Origin: Flavobacteriales bacterium
GTDB taxonomy: Bacteria > Bacteroidota > Bacteroidia > Flavobacteriales > BACL11
Assembly: GCA_002712715.1 (NCBI GenBank)
Contig: PAUF01000007.1
Span: 246,403-310,402, forward strand
Direction: 5' to 3'
DNA: 64,000 nt
Of this stretch, positions 55,266 to 64,000 are shown in pieces (the first letter of the stretch is position 1; the number at the start of each line of letters is the position of its first letter). Both the position numbers and the translations under genes were made by a program. The notes under the pieces were generated by a model. It saw only the letters and a program-made list of their open reading frames with translations, was not told the origin of the DNA and ran no database searches.

Positions 55266-56240
55266 TTAAAGTTTACATTCGAGATTGACAAATAAAACTT
55301 CATCTGATCCCAAATCATTTAATCCTTTCCATGATTGTACATTTACAGATAGGTTAACGTTTTTAGACATTTTTCTTTCGATTCCTCCAATGTTATATAC
55401 TCCATCTTTTTCTGAGTTCCAGTCATTTTCTGAGGATACATTGTCCATCCTAGCGAATATTGAAATTCTATCATTTAATGTGTACGATCCATAAACTGAA
55501 GTTATATTTTTGGTTTGATCAGATATATTTGAGGCATTTTCCATAATGTTTCTTTCAACCCCTAATTTAATATTGTTTGCAGAATAAGCTATAGCTGCGG
55601 TTGTAATATTTTGAGATATATCAGAATTATCATTAACCATATCTCTAAATAGTCTTAAAGAAATAGAATTTAGTTTATAAGTCAGCCCTGCTCCATATCT
55701 AAACATTCCCAAATCATCTTGGGTGTTTTTATAACCTTCCCCATTAATAACTTGAGCGTCTATCGAAAAGTTTTCGGAAATTTTCATATCCATATTGATA
55801 CCAGCATCAGCTGAACTTGCCCATTTATACTTATCCAATGCAGATTTTTCAATATATCTTCTTCCCCAAGCTTTTTCCATGAATTTAAAGTTTTTAGTTC
55901 CAATCATTCCCATGTTCATTGAAATATTCTCAGTAGCTTTCCAGTTCAATGACGCTATCTTTAGAAAAGCTGTATATGCAGAACCTGCAGAATTACTTCC
56001 AATATCAAAAGTTATCTTTGCGGAGAACTGATCATCAATTTTATATCCGTAGCCAAGATATGCTCTTTTTACCTCAAACTCTTTATAATTATCTCTAGTG
56101 CCAAGTAAATCTTCTCCATCAGTTCCCTCAGAAAGGTCAAAATTGAAGTTTGAAAATATTTTACCAAATGGCTTGCCTTGTTGAGAATATGTGTTTAATG
56201 TAAATAAGAAAGCAGTTAATAGAATAAGTGTTTTTTTCAT
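55266..56240 (-). CDS. Outer membrane porin (phosphate-porin-like, next to Pit)
   Basis: Signal peptide; KPFGKIFSNFNFDLSEG...EVKRAYLGYGYKIDDQFSAKITFDIG; beta-barrel pattern. Confidence 0.8.
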   Translation of the reverse strand: MKKTLILLTAFLFTLNTYSQQGKPFGKIFSNFNFDLSEGTDGEDLLGTRDNYKEFEVKRAYLGYGYKIDDQFSAKITFDIGSNSAGSAYTAFLKIASLNWKATENISMNMGMIGTKNFKFMEKAWGRRYIEKSALDKYKWASSADAGINMDMKISENFSIDAQVINGEGYKNTQDDLGMFRYGAGLTYKLNSISLRLFRDMVNDNSDISQNITTAAIAYSANNIKLGVERNIMENASNISDQTKNITSVYGSYTLNDRISIFARMDNVSSENDWNSEKDGVYNIGGIERKMSKNVNLSVNVQSWKGLNDLGSDEVLFVNLECKL

Positions 56241-56267
56241 TTGTTTATATATTTAAATTATTTGATA

Positions 56268-56323
56268 CAAAAGTATTATATATTTATGAAAGGTTTGTAA
56301 ATGTATGGTTATTGTTTTGTTAA
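56268..56323 (-). promoter_or_regulatory. Putative Pho-box array plus -7 element upstream of the porin gene
   Basis: Reverse strand TTAACA-N5-ATAACC-N5-TTTACA (11-bp phase, 56323 to 56296), then 20 bp, then TACTTTTG (56275-56268). Confidence 0.5.
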
Positions 56324-56330
56324 TTAATTA

Positions 56331-57836
56331 TTACATCCCAAGTTTTGCAAAAAAGTCAGTAAATGCTTTAGCAAATTCTGCTGGCATTTTTGTTACCATT
56401 AATTCAAATGTTAAATTGTCATTCACTCCAATTGCAATTGCAATTGAAACTATTAATCCTATAAGAGCGTATGACATGTCTTTCACGCCTAATTTTATTG
56501 ATTTTAAAATTGAATTGTCTCCGCTTTTCATAAGAGCCATCCCGATTTCTCTTCCAGCTAGCAATCCTATGAATACCCATGTTGTGCTCATTGGCACTTT
56601 AGAATGTAATTTAAAGTAAAAGAGTATTATGCAGTAGATAAAGTCAATTAGTGTCGCGAACCTAACATCAGTAACAATTGATTTTTCTGTAACAATTTTT
56701 TGTATTCTGCCACCTTTGAAATATAACAACAATCCTAAGCCAATAGCGATCACCGTTATAAAACCTAAAAATGATCCCTCACCCATGCTTCTGTTTAAAT
56801 AAACTGCAATGTTAGCGGCGTCTTGAGTAAGCCAAACTGCCCATAAAGTACCAGAAGTTAACCATTGCGTTATGGTCCATCCGAAGTGAGCTTTGCCAAC
56901 AAAATATTTTCTTGTGATTTTTGCTACTAACAAGAAAAAGACAAATCCTAATGCAAAAGCAAGTACATAACCACTCATACTTTTAGCTAAAACTTTTCCC
57001 ACGGCTGCAGGGTTTATAGCGAATGAGGTTAGTAAAATAAATGTGGTTGAAACAGGCATTCTTAGCCTAGTAAGTATTAGTAAGAATATTGGAGCAGCTA
57101 TTTGAAGAAAATGGAAATTCCTTGGGCTTTTTTCATACCCTTTAGCTGAAAGTCTAGCGTGACTAACATCTCCATCAACAATCCCATCAGGATATAACTT
57201 ATATACTAATTCTTGGAAGTTTATTTCTCCTTTATTTTGATTAATGAGATTAGTATAGTAGACAGTTTTATATTCATAATAAGTAGGCTCATTTCCTTCT
57301 GTGAAATCCTTTGTACTTATTTTGTATACATGACATAGTTCATTGTTTGAATTTACAAAAAAACATTTTCCATAGTCTGGGTTTATATATGAATCTTCAT
57401 TTAAGTTATGTGTCCCTGTTCCAACATCATTAATATTCCACTCAATATAATTGTTGTCTTTTGGTGAATGGTTTAAAAGAGTTTTTTCTAGCACATCCTC
57501 ATTGGATGTTTTAGTGAATATGGTAGTTCCTGCTTCATCAACAGTTAGCCAGCTATATGACATAGTAGCGACGAAAATTCCACCAATGAAAATCCATAAA
57601 ACCCACCATTTTTTATCTTGATTCGAAGCGATAAAGGTTCCAAGAGTTTGTATGCTATCGTTTGCTATAGCGGCATAAGCAGCAAATAAAAACCCAACCC
57701 ACATAGCTATTTGAGGATACGGGGTTGCGAACATGGCTACCATAAATGAAGCGCATATGAAGATTAAAAAATTATGTTCTGTTTTAGGAAACCATACTGT
57801 AGCAGGATAGCTAAAAGCTTTGAAAAGTTTTTTCAT
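56331..57836 (-). CDS. Inorganic phosphate transporter (Pit family)
   Basis: AAIANDSIQTLGTFIASNQDKK; HSKVPMSTTWVFIGLLAGREIG; PiT duplicated motif. Confidence 0.92.
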   Translation of the reverse strand: MKKLFKAFSYPATVWFPKTEHNFLIFICASFMVAMFATPYPQIAMWVGFLFAAYAAIANDSIQTLGTFIASNQDKKWWVLWIFIGGIFVATMSYSWLTVDEAGTTIFTKTSNEDVLEKTLLNHSPKDNNYIEWNINDVGTGTHNLNEDSYINPDYGKCFFVNSNNELCHVYKISTKDFTEGNEPTYYEYKTVYYTNLINQNKGEINFQELVYKLYPDGIVDGDVSHARLSAKGYEKSPRNFHFLQIAAPIFLLILTRLRMPVSTTFILLTSFAINPAAVGKVLAKSMSGYVLAFALGFVFFLLVAKITRKYFVGKAHFGWTITQWLTSGTLWAVWLTQDAANIAVYLNRSMGEGSFLGFITVIAIGLGLLLYFKGGRIQKIVTEKSIVTDVRFATLIDFIYCIILFYFKLHSKVPMSTTWVFIGLLAGREIGMALMKSGDNSILKSIKLGVKDMSYALIGLIVSIAIAIGVNDNLTFELMVTKMPAEFAKAFTDFFAKLGM

Positions 57837-57875
57837 AAGTCATTATTTTTACTTGTTGTGTCCTTATCTAATATT

Positions 57876-57965
57876 TTAGATAAATAAAGCTCCGAAGAAT
57901 ACAATAGTCATAATCGCTAAGTATACTATCGGTGATATATCTATTTTTTTTGTTTGATTCTCCAT
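57876..57965 (-). CDS. 29-aa single-TM microprotein ORF upstream of pit (not in the ORF track)
   Basis: MENQTKKIDISPIVYLAIMTIVFFGALFI; ATG 57965-57963, TAA 57878-57876. Confidence 0.55.
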   Translation of the reverse strand: MENQTKKIDISPIVYLAIMTIVFFGALFI

Positions 57966-57985
57966 ATCTATATTTTATTTTAATG

Positions 57986-58052
57986 CAAATAAAGTATAAA
58001 TATTTGTTAGGAAAATTAATTGAAGGTTAACGTCATGTTAAGGAATTGTTAA
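57986..58052 (-). promoter_or_regulatory. Putative Pho-box array plus -7 element for the pit operon
   Basis: Reverse strand TTAACA-N5-TTAACA-N5-TTAACC-N5-TTAATT (58052 to 58014), then 20 bp, then TTTATTTG (57993-57986). Confidence 0.55.
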
Positions 58053-58101
58053 GACTTTTGAAATTGACTTTCAATTAATTGAAAAATAGCCAATGTTTAT
58101 T

Positions 58102-58109
58102 TAATTTTG
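58102..58109 (+). promoter_or_regulatory. Bacteroidetes-type -7 element for the response regulator gene
   Basis: TAATTTTG with TTG at 58079-58081 (20-bp spacer). Confidence 0.5.
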
Positions 58110-58124
58110 CACAAAAACCTTTAA

Positions 58125-58799
58125 ATGATTTCATCTCCGAAAGTCTTGTTAGTTGATGATGAGGAGGATATTTTAGAATTCCTTTCTTATAATCTATTAA
58201 AATCAGGATATATAGTATATACAGCTTCTAATGGTATAGAAGCATTGAAGATTGCTAAGAAACATGTTCCTAATTTAATTTTATTAGATGTGATGATGCC
58301 TGAAATGGATGGAATGGAGACATGTCAAAAACTCAAAGAAATTTCTATCCTAGACGATACATATATAGTATTTTTAACAGCAAGATCAGAGGAATATTCA
58401 GAGTTGGCAGGATTTAGCGTTGGAGCAGATGATTATATTACTAAACCGATTAAGCCGAAGTTATTGATTAGCAGAATTGAGGCAATTCTTAGAAGAAGTG
58501 GTAGTAGAAAAAAAAATAATGAAATTTCCATTGAAAATATTTATATTAATAAAGATACACACCAACTTAAATTATCAGATCTAGAGATTGTATTGGCAAA
58601 AAAAGAATTTAATTTATTGTACTATTTAATGACAATTCCAGGAAAGGTTTTTACTAGAGAAGAGATAATTTTAAATGTATGGGACGATGCTTTTGTTGGT
58701 GACAGAACTATTGATGTACATATTAGAAAGATTAGAGAAAAAATAGGAGATAATTACATAAAAACCATTAAAGGAGTGGGTTATAAATTTAACATTTAG
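58125..58799 (+). CDS. Two-component response regulator, PhoB/OmpR type
   Basis: LLVDDEEDILEFLSYNLLKSGY...LLDVMMPEMDGMETC; C-terminal winged helix VFTREEIILNVWDDAFVGDRTIDVHIRKIREKIG. Confidence 0.94.
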   Translation: MISSPKVLLVDDEEDILEFLSYNLLKSGYIVYTASNGIEALKIAKKHVPNLILLDVMMPEMDGMETCQKLKEISILDDTYIVFLTARSEEYSELAGFSVGADDYITKPIKPKLLISRIEAILRRSGSRKKNNEISIENIYINKDTHQLKLSDLEIVLAKKEFNLLYYLMTIPGKVFTREEIILNVWDDAFVGDRTIDVHIRKIREKIGDNYIKTIKGVGYKFNI

Positions 58800-58801
58800 T
58801 T

Positions 58802-59806
58802 ATGAAATTAAACAATCCGGTTAGTATATCAATAATCCTTGCTATTGCAATAACTTTATTGTCTGTTATCTCTGCTTATTGTTATATAAATAACATTACT
58901 TCTTTAGCCCTTTCTGTTGTTTTATTTTTATTGATCTCTTTATTTATTTTATTTTTTATAATTAAGCAGTTTATTCATGAGAGAATTCGGATTATTTATA
59001 AAAACATATATAGGTTTAAAGGAACATCTAAATTACAAAATTTAGATATAGATACCGTAGAACAAGAAGCGAAAGAATGGGCGGATCAACAAGAAAAACA
59101 GTTGCAGAAGTTAAAAACTGATGAGAATTATAGAAGAGAATTTATAGGAAATGTTTCGCATGAGTTAAAGACACCAATTTTTAATATTCAGGGATATGTG
59201 CAAACACTGATTGATGGAGGAATTGATGACCCAGAAGTTAATTCAAAATACCTTATGCGTGCAAATAAAAGTGTAGAGAGAATGATTAATATTGTTGAGG
59301 ATTTAGAAGTGATTTCAAAATTAGAAACTGATACTGAGGAGTTGTTATTAGATAAGTTCAATATACTGGTTTTAGTGCAGGAGGCGATAGATCAATTAGA
59401 GATACAAGCTAAAAAAAGAAATATTCATCTAAAAATAGTCAATGAAGCTAATACTAATTTTGTTTTAGGAGACAAACATAAGATACATCAAGTATTTATG
59501 AATTTAATTAGCAACTCTATAAAATATGGGAAAGATGGAGGCTCGACTACTATTCGTTTATTAGATATGGATAATAATATGATGATTGAAGTGGCTGATA
59601 ATGGAATAGGTATAGATGAGAATTCCCTTGATAGGCTTTTTGAAAGGTTTTATAGAGTTGATAAAAATAGATCTAGAGATATTGGAGGTACGGGACTAGG
59701 CTTGGCAATTGTAAAACATATAATTGAAGCCCATCACCAGACAATTAATGTTAGAAGCACAAAAGATGTAGGTTCTACTTTCTCATTTATTCTTGAAAAA
59801 TCTTAA
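58802..59806 (+). CDS. Sensor histidine kinase (PhoR-like)
   Basis: FIGNVSHELKTPIFNIQGYVQTLIDGG...NLISNSIKYGKDGG...DIGGTGLGLAIVKHIIEAH. Confidence 0.94.
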   Translation: MKLNNPVSISIILAIAITLLSVISAYCYINNITSLALSVVLFLLISLFILFFIIKQFIHERIRIIYKNIYRFKGTSKLQNLDIDTVEQEAKEWADQQEKQLQKLKTDENYRREFIGNVSHELKTPIFNIQGYVQTLIDGGIDDPEVNSKYLMRANKSVERMINIVEDLEVISKLETDTEELLLDKFNILVLVQEAIDQLEIQAKKRNIHLKIVNEANTNFVLGDKHKIHQVFMNLISNSIKYGKDGGSTTIRLLDMDNNMMIEVADNGIGIDENSLDRLFERFYRVDKNRSRDIGGTGLGLAIVKHIIEAHHQTINVRSTKDVGSTFSFILEKS

Positions 59807-60839
59807 AGGTTTCGTTCCAGTTATCCTGTGATTTTTTAAACTTAAATCTTGGAAATTTATTATATTTTTTTAATGCATTTATTAGATTAAAATTTGTTTG
59901 TTCTTCTTTTAAAAATATTTTTTTAGAGTGAAATAAATTAGATAAGTATTCTTGTTCATATTGGCCTGGTGTAGGAATCAGTATAGATCGGGCTTTGAGT
60001 TTGTATAAGTCCATAATTGAACTGTATCCAGATCTTGAAATAACCAGTTTGGAACTTAGAATTATTTGATTAATTTCTTTTGAGTTGGCATTAGATAAAA
60101 TAGTTATATTGTTGATATGATTTTTACTTGTGACTTCGGTCTTCCCCTGAATGATTATAGAGTTTCCTGTATAGGTTTTTAATTGCCGAGTGATTATTTT
60201 TTCTAGAATAGATCTTTGAGGTTCTGGACCAGAAATTATAGCACAAATATCATATTTTTTTCTTTCATTTTTTCTAAATGTAAATCGTGATTGTATGCCG
60301 ATATATTTATATTTTTTTGGTAATAATGTTGGTTTAGACATTTGACCAGCTAAGTTGATTTTTTGATCATCTATAATCCAACACTCATTAAATTTGTTAA
60401 TTAAAATGTAAGATATCTTTTGAATAATTTTTTTAAAAAAAGGAGACATAATCATTACCTGATGCGTAATGAAAACAGTTTTTATTTTTTTTGAGAAAAG
60501 ACCATATCTATTATCAGCAATAACAATATTAATTTGATATTGTTTAATTACTTTTTTTAATAATTTATGTTCTGTATAAATAGAATAAATGATTTTTGGT
60601 ATTTGTAAGAGAATCATAAGTGAAGCAGGTAGATAATCATGATATTTTATGTTCCAATTATTTAATATAATATATTTGAGATTAGGAAATTCATCTTTCA
60701 TAAGATTGAGGCTTCTGCCCTCAGCTGCTATTATTACTTCATAATTTTTATTTATTAAATTATGAATAATAGGAATGCACCTGCTTGCATGACCAAGTCC
60801 CCAGTTTAGAGGTGCTACTAAGATTCTTTGTTTTCTCAT
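59787..60839 (-). CDS. MurG-like glycosyltransferase family protein
   Basis: RILVAPLNWGLGHASRCIPIIHNLINKNYEVIIAAEG...KLVISRSGYSSIMDLYKLKARSILIPTPGQYEQEYL; start at 60839. Confidence 0.85.
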   Translation of the reverse strand: MRKQRILVAPLNWGLGHASRCIPIIHNLINKNYEVIIAAEGRSLNLMKDEFPNLKYIILNNWNIKYHDYLPASLMILLQIPKIIYSIYTEHKLLKKVIKQYQINIVIADNRYGLFSKKIKTVFITHQVMIMSPFFKKIIQKISYILINKFNECWIIDDQKINLAGQMSKPTLLPKKYKYIGIQSRFTFRKNERKKYDICAIISGPEPQRSILEKIITRQLKTYTGNSIIIQGKTEVTSKNHINNITILSNANSKEINQIILSSKLVISRSGYSSIMDLYKLKARSILIPTPGQYEQEYLSNLFHSKKIFLKEEQTNFNLINALKKYNKFPRFKFKKSQDNWNETFKIFQE

Positions 60840-60877
60840 CACTATACTAAAATAATTTATTTTTGTAGAAAAATACC

Positions 60878-61543
60878 ATGCCAAAAAACAAATTAAGAAA
60901 ATTTACTGAATTATCTAATTTAGATAATGTAATAGAGGCTTCGGATTATAATTTGCAACAAGATTTAGAGATCAAATCTAGATGGAAATCAGATTTTTTT
61001 AGAAATACAAACCCTATTGTTTTGGAATTGGGTTGTGGTAAGGGGGAGTATTCTGTAGAGCTAGCTAAGAGATATCCACAGAAAAATTTTATTGGCATAG
61101 ATATCAAGGGTAACAGATTATGGAAAGGAGCAACTGTTGCGACAAATCAGCAACTGAATAATATTGGGTTTTTAAGATTAAGTATACAAAACATTAAATT
61201 TTGTTTTACTGAAGGAGAGGTTGATGAAATATGGATAACTTTTCCAGATCCGCAAATCAAAAGAAGAAGATCTTCAAAACGATTGACTCATCCATCCTTT
61301 CTAAATTCATATAAAAACATACTATGTCCAAATGGTTTTATACATTTAAAGACTGATAGTAGATTTTTATATGGGTATACTATAGGAATACTAAATGATA
61401 GTTTTTATAAGATATATGATTCTACTCATGACCTGTATAGCTCTTCTATGGAGCGCAATGATATTGATATTATTACATTTTATGAAAAGAAGTTTCTTGA
61501 TTTGGGATTGCCTATCAATTATATAAAGTTCGGATTTGCTTAA
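60878..61543 (+). CDS. trmB: tRNA (guanine-N7-)-methyltransferase
   Basis: VLELGCGKGEYSVELAKRYPQKNFIGIDIKGNRLWKGA...WITFPDPQIKRRRSSKRLTHPSFL. Confidence 0.94.
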   Translation: MPKNKLRKFTELSNLDNVIEASDYNLQQDLEIKSRWKSDFFRNTNPIVLELGCGKGEYSVELAKRYPQKNFIGIDIKGNRLWKGATVATNQQLNNIGFLRLSIQNIKFCFTEGEVDEIWITFPDPQIKRRRSSKRLTHPSFLNSYKNILCPNGFIHLKTDSRFLYGYTIGILNDSFYKIYDSTHDLYSSSMERNDIDIITFYEKKFLDLGLPINYIKFGFA

Positions 61544-61573
61544 AATATTATAGTAAGTATTTAAAATAGTTTA

Positions 61574-61603
61574 TTGTTTAATTTACAGCTTAGTGTATCT
61601 TTG
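61574..61603 (+). promoter_or_regulatory. Bacteroidetes-type promoter for mrp
   Basis: TTG (61574-61576) - 19 bp - TATCTTTG (61596-61603), matching TTG-N19-TAnnTTTG. Confidence 0.6.
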
Positions 61604-61634
61604 TTTATTATATCAATTTATGTAGACTATATTT

Positions 61635-62747
61635 ATGAAAAATGTTGATGTTAAATTTTTAAAATCAATCTTACAATCCGCTTATTTGCCTGATTCTAAT
61701 AAATCTATTTATGATAGTGGTAGTGTTGTAAATATTGATATTAAGGAAAAGGATATTTTATTAGATATCTCAATAAATAATCCAACACATCATTATAAAA
61801 ACAAGCTTGAAGAAGTCATAAGAAATTCTTTTAAAGATATTGTAGAATATAAATTGCAAATTAATTTTCTTTTGAAAGAAAACAAAAATAGTGATACAAA
61901 ATTAGAAAGTGTTTCAAAGGTTAAGAACATAATTGCAGTATGTTCAGGTAAGGGTGGAGTAGGGAAATCTACAATAACAGCTAATCTTGCTGTAGCTCTT
62001 AGCAAATTGGGAAATAAAGTTGGTATTATAGACGCAGATATTTATGGTCCTTCTATGCATATAATGTTTGGTATAGAGGATAAGTTGCCTCATAAAATCA
62101 ATGTAGATGGAAGATCATATATGCAGCCTGTAGAAAGTCATGATATTAGTATACTTTCAATAGGATTTTTTGCTAAGAAAAATGAGGCTATGGTTTGGAG
62201 GGGGCCAATGGCTTCGAAGGCTCTTTCTCAAATGATTGTTGATGCTTACTGGGGAGAACTTGATTATTTATTAATTGACTTGCCTCCAGGAACTGGCGAT
62301 ATACATTTATCTTTGGTGCAGGCGGTTCCAGTAACAGGTGCTATTGTAGTAAGTACGCCTCAACCAATAGCATTAGCAGATGCTCGAAAAGCGGTTGGCA
62401 TGTTTAAGATGGATAGCATTAATGTTCCTATCATAGGGATTGTTGAAAATATGTCCTTTTTTGTTTCAGGAGATGATACAAAACATTATATCTTTGGAAA
62501 GGAAGGAGCGAAAGATCTTGCGAATGAGCTATCTCTAGATTTTCTGTCTTCTATTCCATTAGTAGAATATATTCGGGAGTGTGCTGATAACGGCCAGCCA
62601 GCGGTGAATAATAATGAATTAAAAATTGCAGAAATTTTTGAACAATTTGCTAAAAAAGTAATAAATAAGGTTGATATTCGTAATGATGAATATTTAAAGA
62701 CAGAAACTGTAAAGATAACTCACTCTGATGGGTGCTCAAATAAATAA
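61635..62747 (+). CDS. mrp: Mrp/NBP35 family Fe-S carrier ATPase
   Basis: IIAVCSGKGGVGKSTITANLAVALSKLG...DADIYGPSMHIMFG...LIDLPPGTGDIHLSL. Confidence 0.95.
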   Translation: MKNVDVKFLKSILQSAYLPDSNKSIYDSGSVVNIDIKEKDILLDISINNPTHHYKNKLEEVIRNSFKDIVEYKLQINFLLKENKNSDTKLESVSKVKNIIAVCSGKGGVGKSTITANLAVALSKLGNKVGIIDADIYGPSMHIMFGIEDKLPHKINVDGRSYMQPVESHDISILSIGFFAKKNEAMVWRGPMASKALSQMIVDAYWGELDYLLIDLPPGTGDIHLSLVQAVPVTGAIVVSTPQPIALADARKAVGMFKMDSINVPIIGIVENMSFFVSGDDTKHYIFGKEGAKDLANELSLDFLSSIPLVEYIRECADNGQPAVNNNELKIAEIFEQFAKKVINKVDIRNDEYLKTETVKITHSDGCSNK

Positions 62748-62752
62748 TTGAT

Positions 62753-63013
62753 ATGAAAAATAATGAAAACACAAAATTGTCTAACTTAGTTGAGGCAGCT
62801 TTAGATAAAGTTAGGCCTTATTTAAATGCAGATGGTGGAGATATTAAATTACTTGAGATCACAAATGATCTAACTGTTAAAATTTCATTCACCGGAGCTT
62901 GTGTTGAATGTGATGCTAGTATGTTAACTTTAAAGAATGGAGTTGAAACAACTATTAAAAATGCATTGCCAAATGTGAAAGAGGTTGTAGATGTAACTAA
63001 AAGAGATAGTTGA
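62753..63013 (+). CDS. NifU C-terminal domain protein
   Basis: ALDKVRPYLNADGGDIKLLEITNDLTVKISFTGACVECDASMLTLKNGVE. Confidence 0.92.
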   Translation: MKNNENTKLSNLVEAALDKVRPYLNADGGDIKLLEITNDLTVKISFTGACVECDASMLTLKNGVETTIKNALPNVKEVVDVTKRDS

Positions 63014-63017
63014 TTTA

Positions 63018-64000
63018 TTGAGATCAGTCTATAAATACAATATAAACATAACTCAGTCTAAGTTGTTGTTTTTTTCGAAGAGATTTAAATATTCTTCTAT
63101 TCTTCTATCAAACACTTCGATAAACGATAAATATAAATCATTTGATATAATTGCTGCTTTTGGAGCTTATAAAGTATTGAAATCTTCAAAGAACTCGTTT
63201 AATAGATTACGTAAATTTCATGCATCTAGCAAAGATTGGTTATTTGGATTTTTGTCATATGAATTGAAAAATGAGATTTTTAATATCAAATCATCAAAAA
63301 AACCACAGTACGAAATTCCACATATCTTATTTTATGTCCCTAAAACTATTATGATGTTGCGCAAAGTAACGTTAGAAATTCATTCATTTCTTTCCAAAGA
63401 AAAGGTCGATAAAATGCTTAATGATATAAATAACATTAATAAAGTTTTTGTAAAGAATAGTTCTGTAAAAATGAAGGCAAGAGAAAGTAGAAAAGAATAC
63501 TTAAAAAAAATCAATTTAATTAAAAATCATATTCAAAATGGCGATATATATGAGATGAACTATTGCCAAGAATTTTTCAATGAAAAAGCTAGCGCAGATC
63601 CTATTAGTTTATTTAGTCAACTTAATTGTTTTTCAAACTCTCCTTTTGCTGTATATTTTAATTTCAACAATATTTTTTTACTTAGTGCTAGTCCAGAAAG
63701 ATTTATAAAGAAACAAGGAGAAAAAATAATTTCACAACCAATTAAAGGCACTAGAAAAAGGAGCGAAGATGAAGAAAAAGATTTAATGCTAGTAAATGAA
63801 TTAAGAAATAGTAAAAAGGATATGTCAGAGAATGTAATGATTACTGATCTTGTAAGGAATGATTTGTCTAGAACATCTGAAAAAGCCTCTGTTAATGTAA
63901 AGGATTTATTTGGAATTTACACATTTAACCAAGTACATCATATGATTTCTACCATTACCTCGAAATTGTCTAAAAGTTATGATTTCGTAGATGTTTTAGA
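63018..64000 (+). CDS. pabB: Chorismate-binding enzyme (anthranilate / aminodeoxychorismate synthase component I), partial at window end
   Basis: Open frame from TTG 63018; IQNGDIYEMNYCQEF...LLSASPERFIKKQGEKIISQPIKGTRKR...NVMITDLVRNDLSR...NQVHHMISTI. Confidence 0.82.
   Translation, partial: MRSVYKYNINITQSKLLFFSKRFKYSSILLSNTSINDKYKSFDIIAAFGAYKVLKSSKNSFNRLRKFHASSKDWLFGFLSYELKNEIFNIKSSKKPQYEIPHILFYVPKTIMMLRKVTLEIHSFLSKEKVDKMLNDINNINKVFVKNSSVKMKARESRKEYLKKINLIKNHIQNGDIYEMNYCQEFFNEKASADPISLFSQLNCFSNSPFAVYFNFNNIFLLSASPERFIKKQGEKIISQPIKGTRKRSEDEEKDLMLVNELRNSKKDMSENVMITDLVRNDLSRTSEKASVNVKDLFGIYTFNQVHHMISTITSKLSKSYDFVDVL

Overview
A 64 kb chromosomal window with low GC and dense coding, consistent with a member of the Bacteroidota, probably a Flavobacteriales-like marine lineage (inferred from gene content and order and from TAnnTTTG-type promoters). 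Most of it is core genome: an ExbB/ExbD cassette, a tyrosine/homogentisate degradation cluster, KdsB and a TonB receptor, gdhA-kbl, rplM-rpsI-rpsB-tsf-pyrH-frr, sucA-sucB, a ferredoxin/FNR/Nfu island, the murI-ompH-ompH-bamA-uppS-nadK-pdxJ envelope cluster, a porin/Pit/PhoB-PhoR-like phosphate region, and trmB-mrp-nfu-pabB. There is one tRNA-Ser(GGA). I saw no CRISPR array, phage, transposon or obvious defence system. The most interesting signals are: (i) an MsbA-like ABC transporter gene with a single in-frame TGA where the ORF track shows two fragments; (ii) a free-standing lipoprotein made of the SecD periplasmic domain without its membrane part; (iii) 11-bp-phased TTAACA-type direct repeats (Pho-box-like) upstream of both the pit operon and the adjacent porin gene, each exactly 20 bp from a -7-like element; (iv) an unannotated 29-aa single-TM microprotein ORF heading the pit operon; (v) a possible pseudoknot leader in front of rpsB; (vi) an ExbB homologue with a ~100-aa extremely acidic, partly tandem-repeated extension. 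All function calls come from reading translated sequence; no database search was run.
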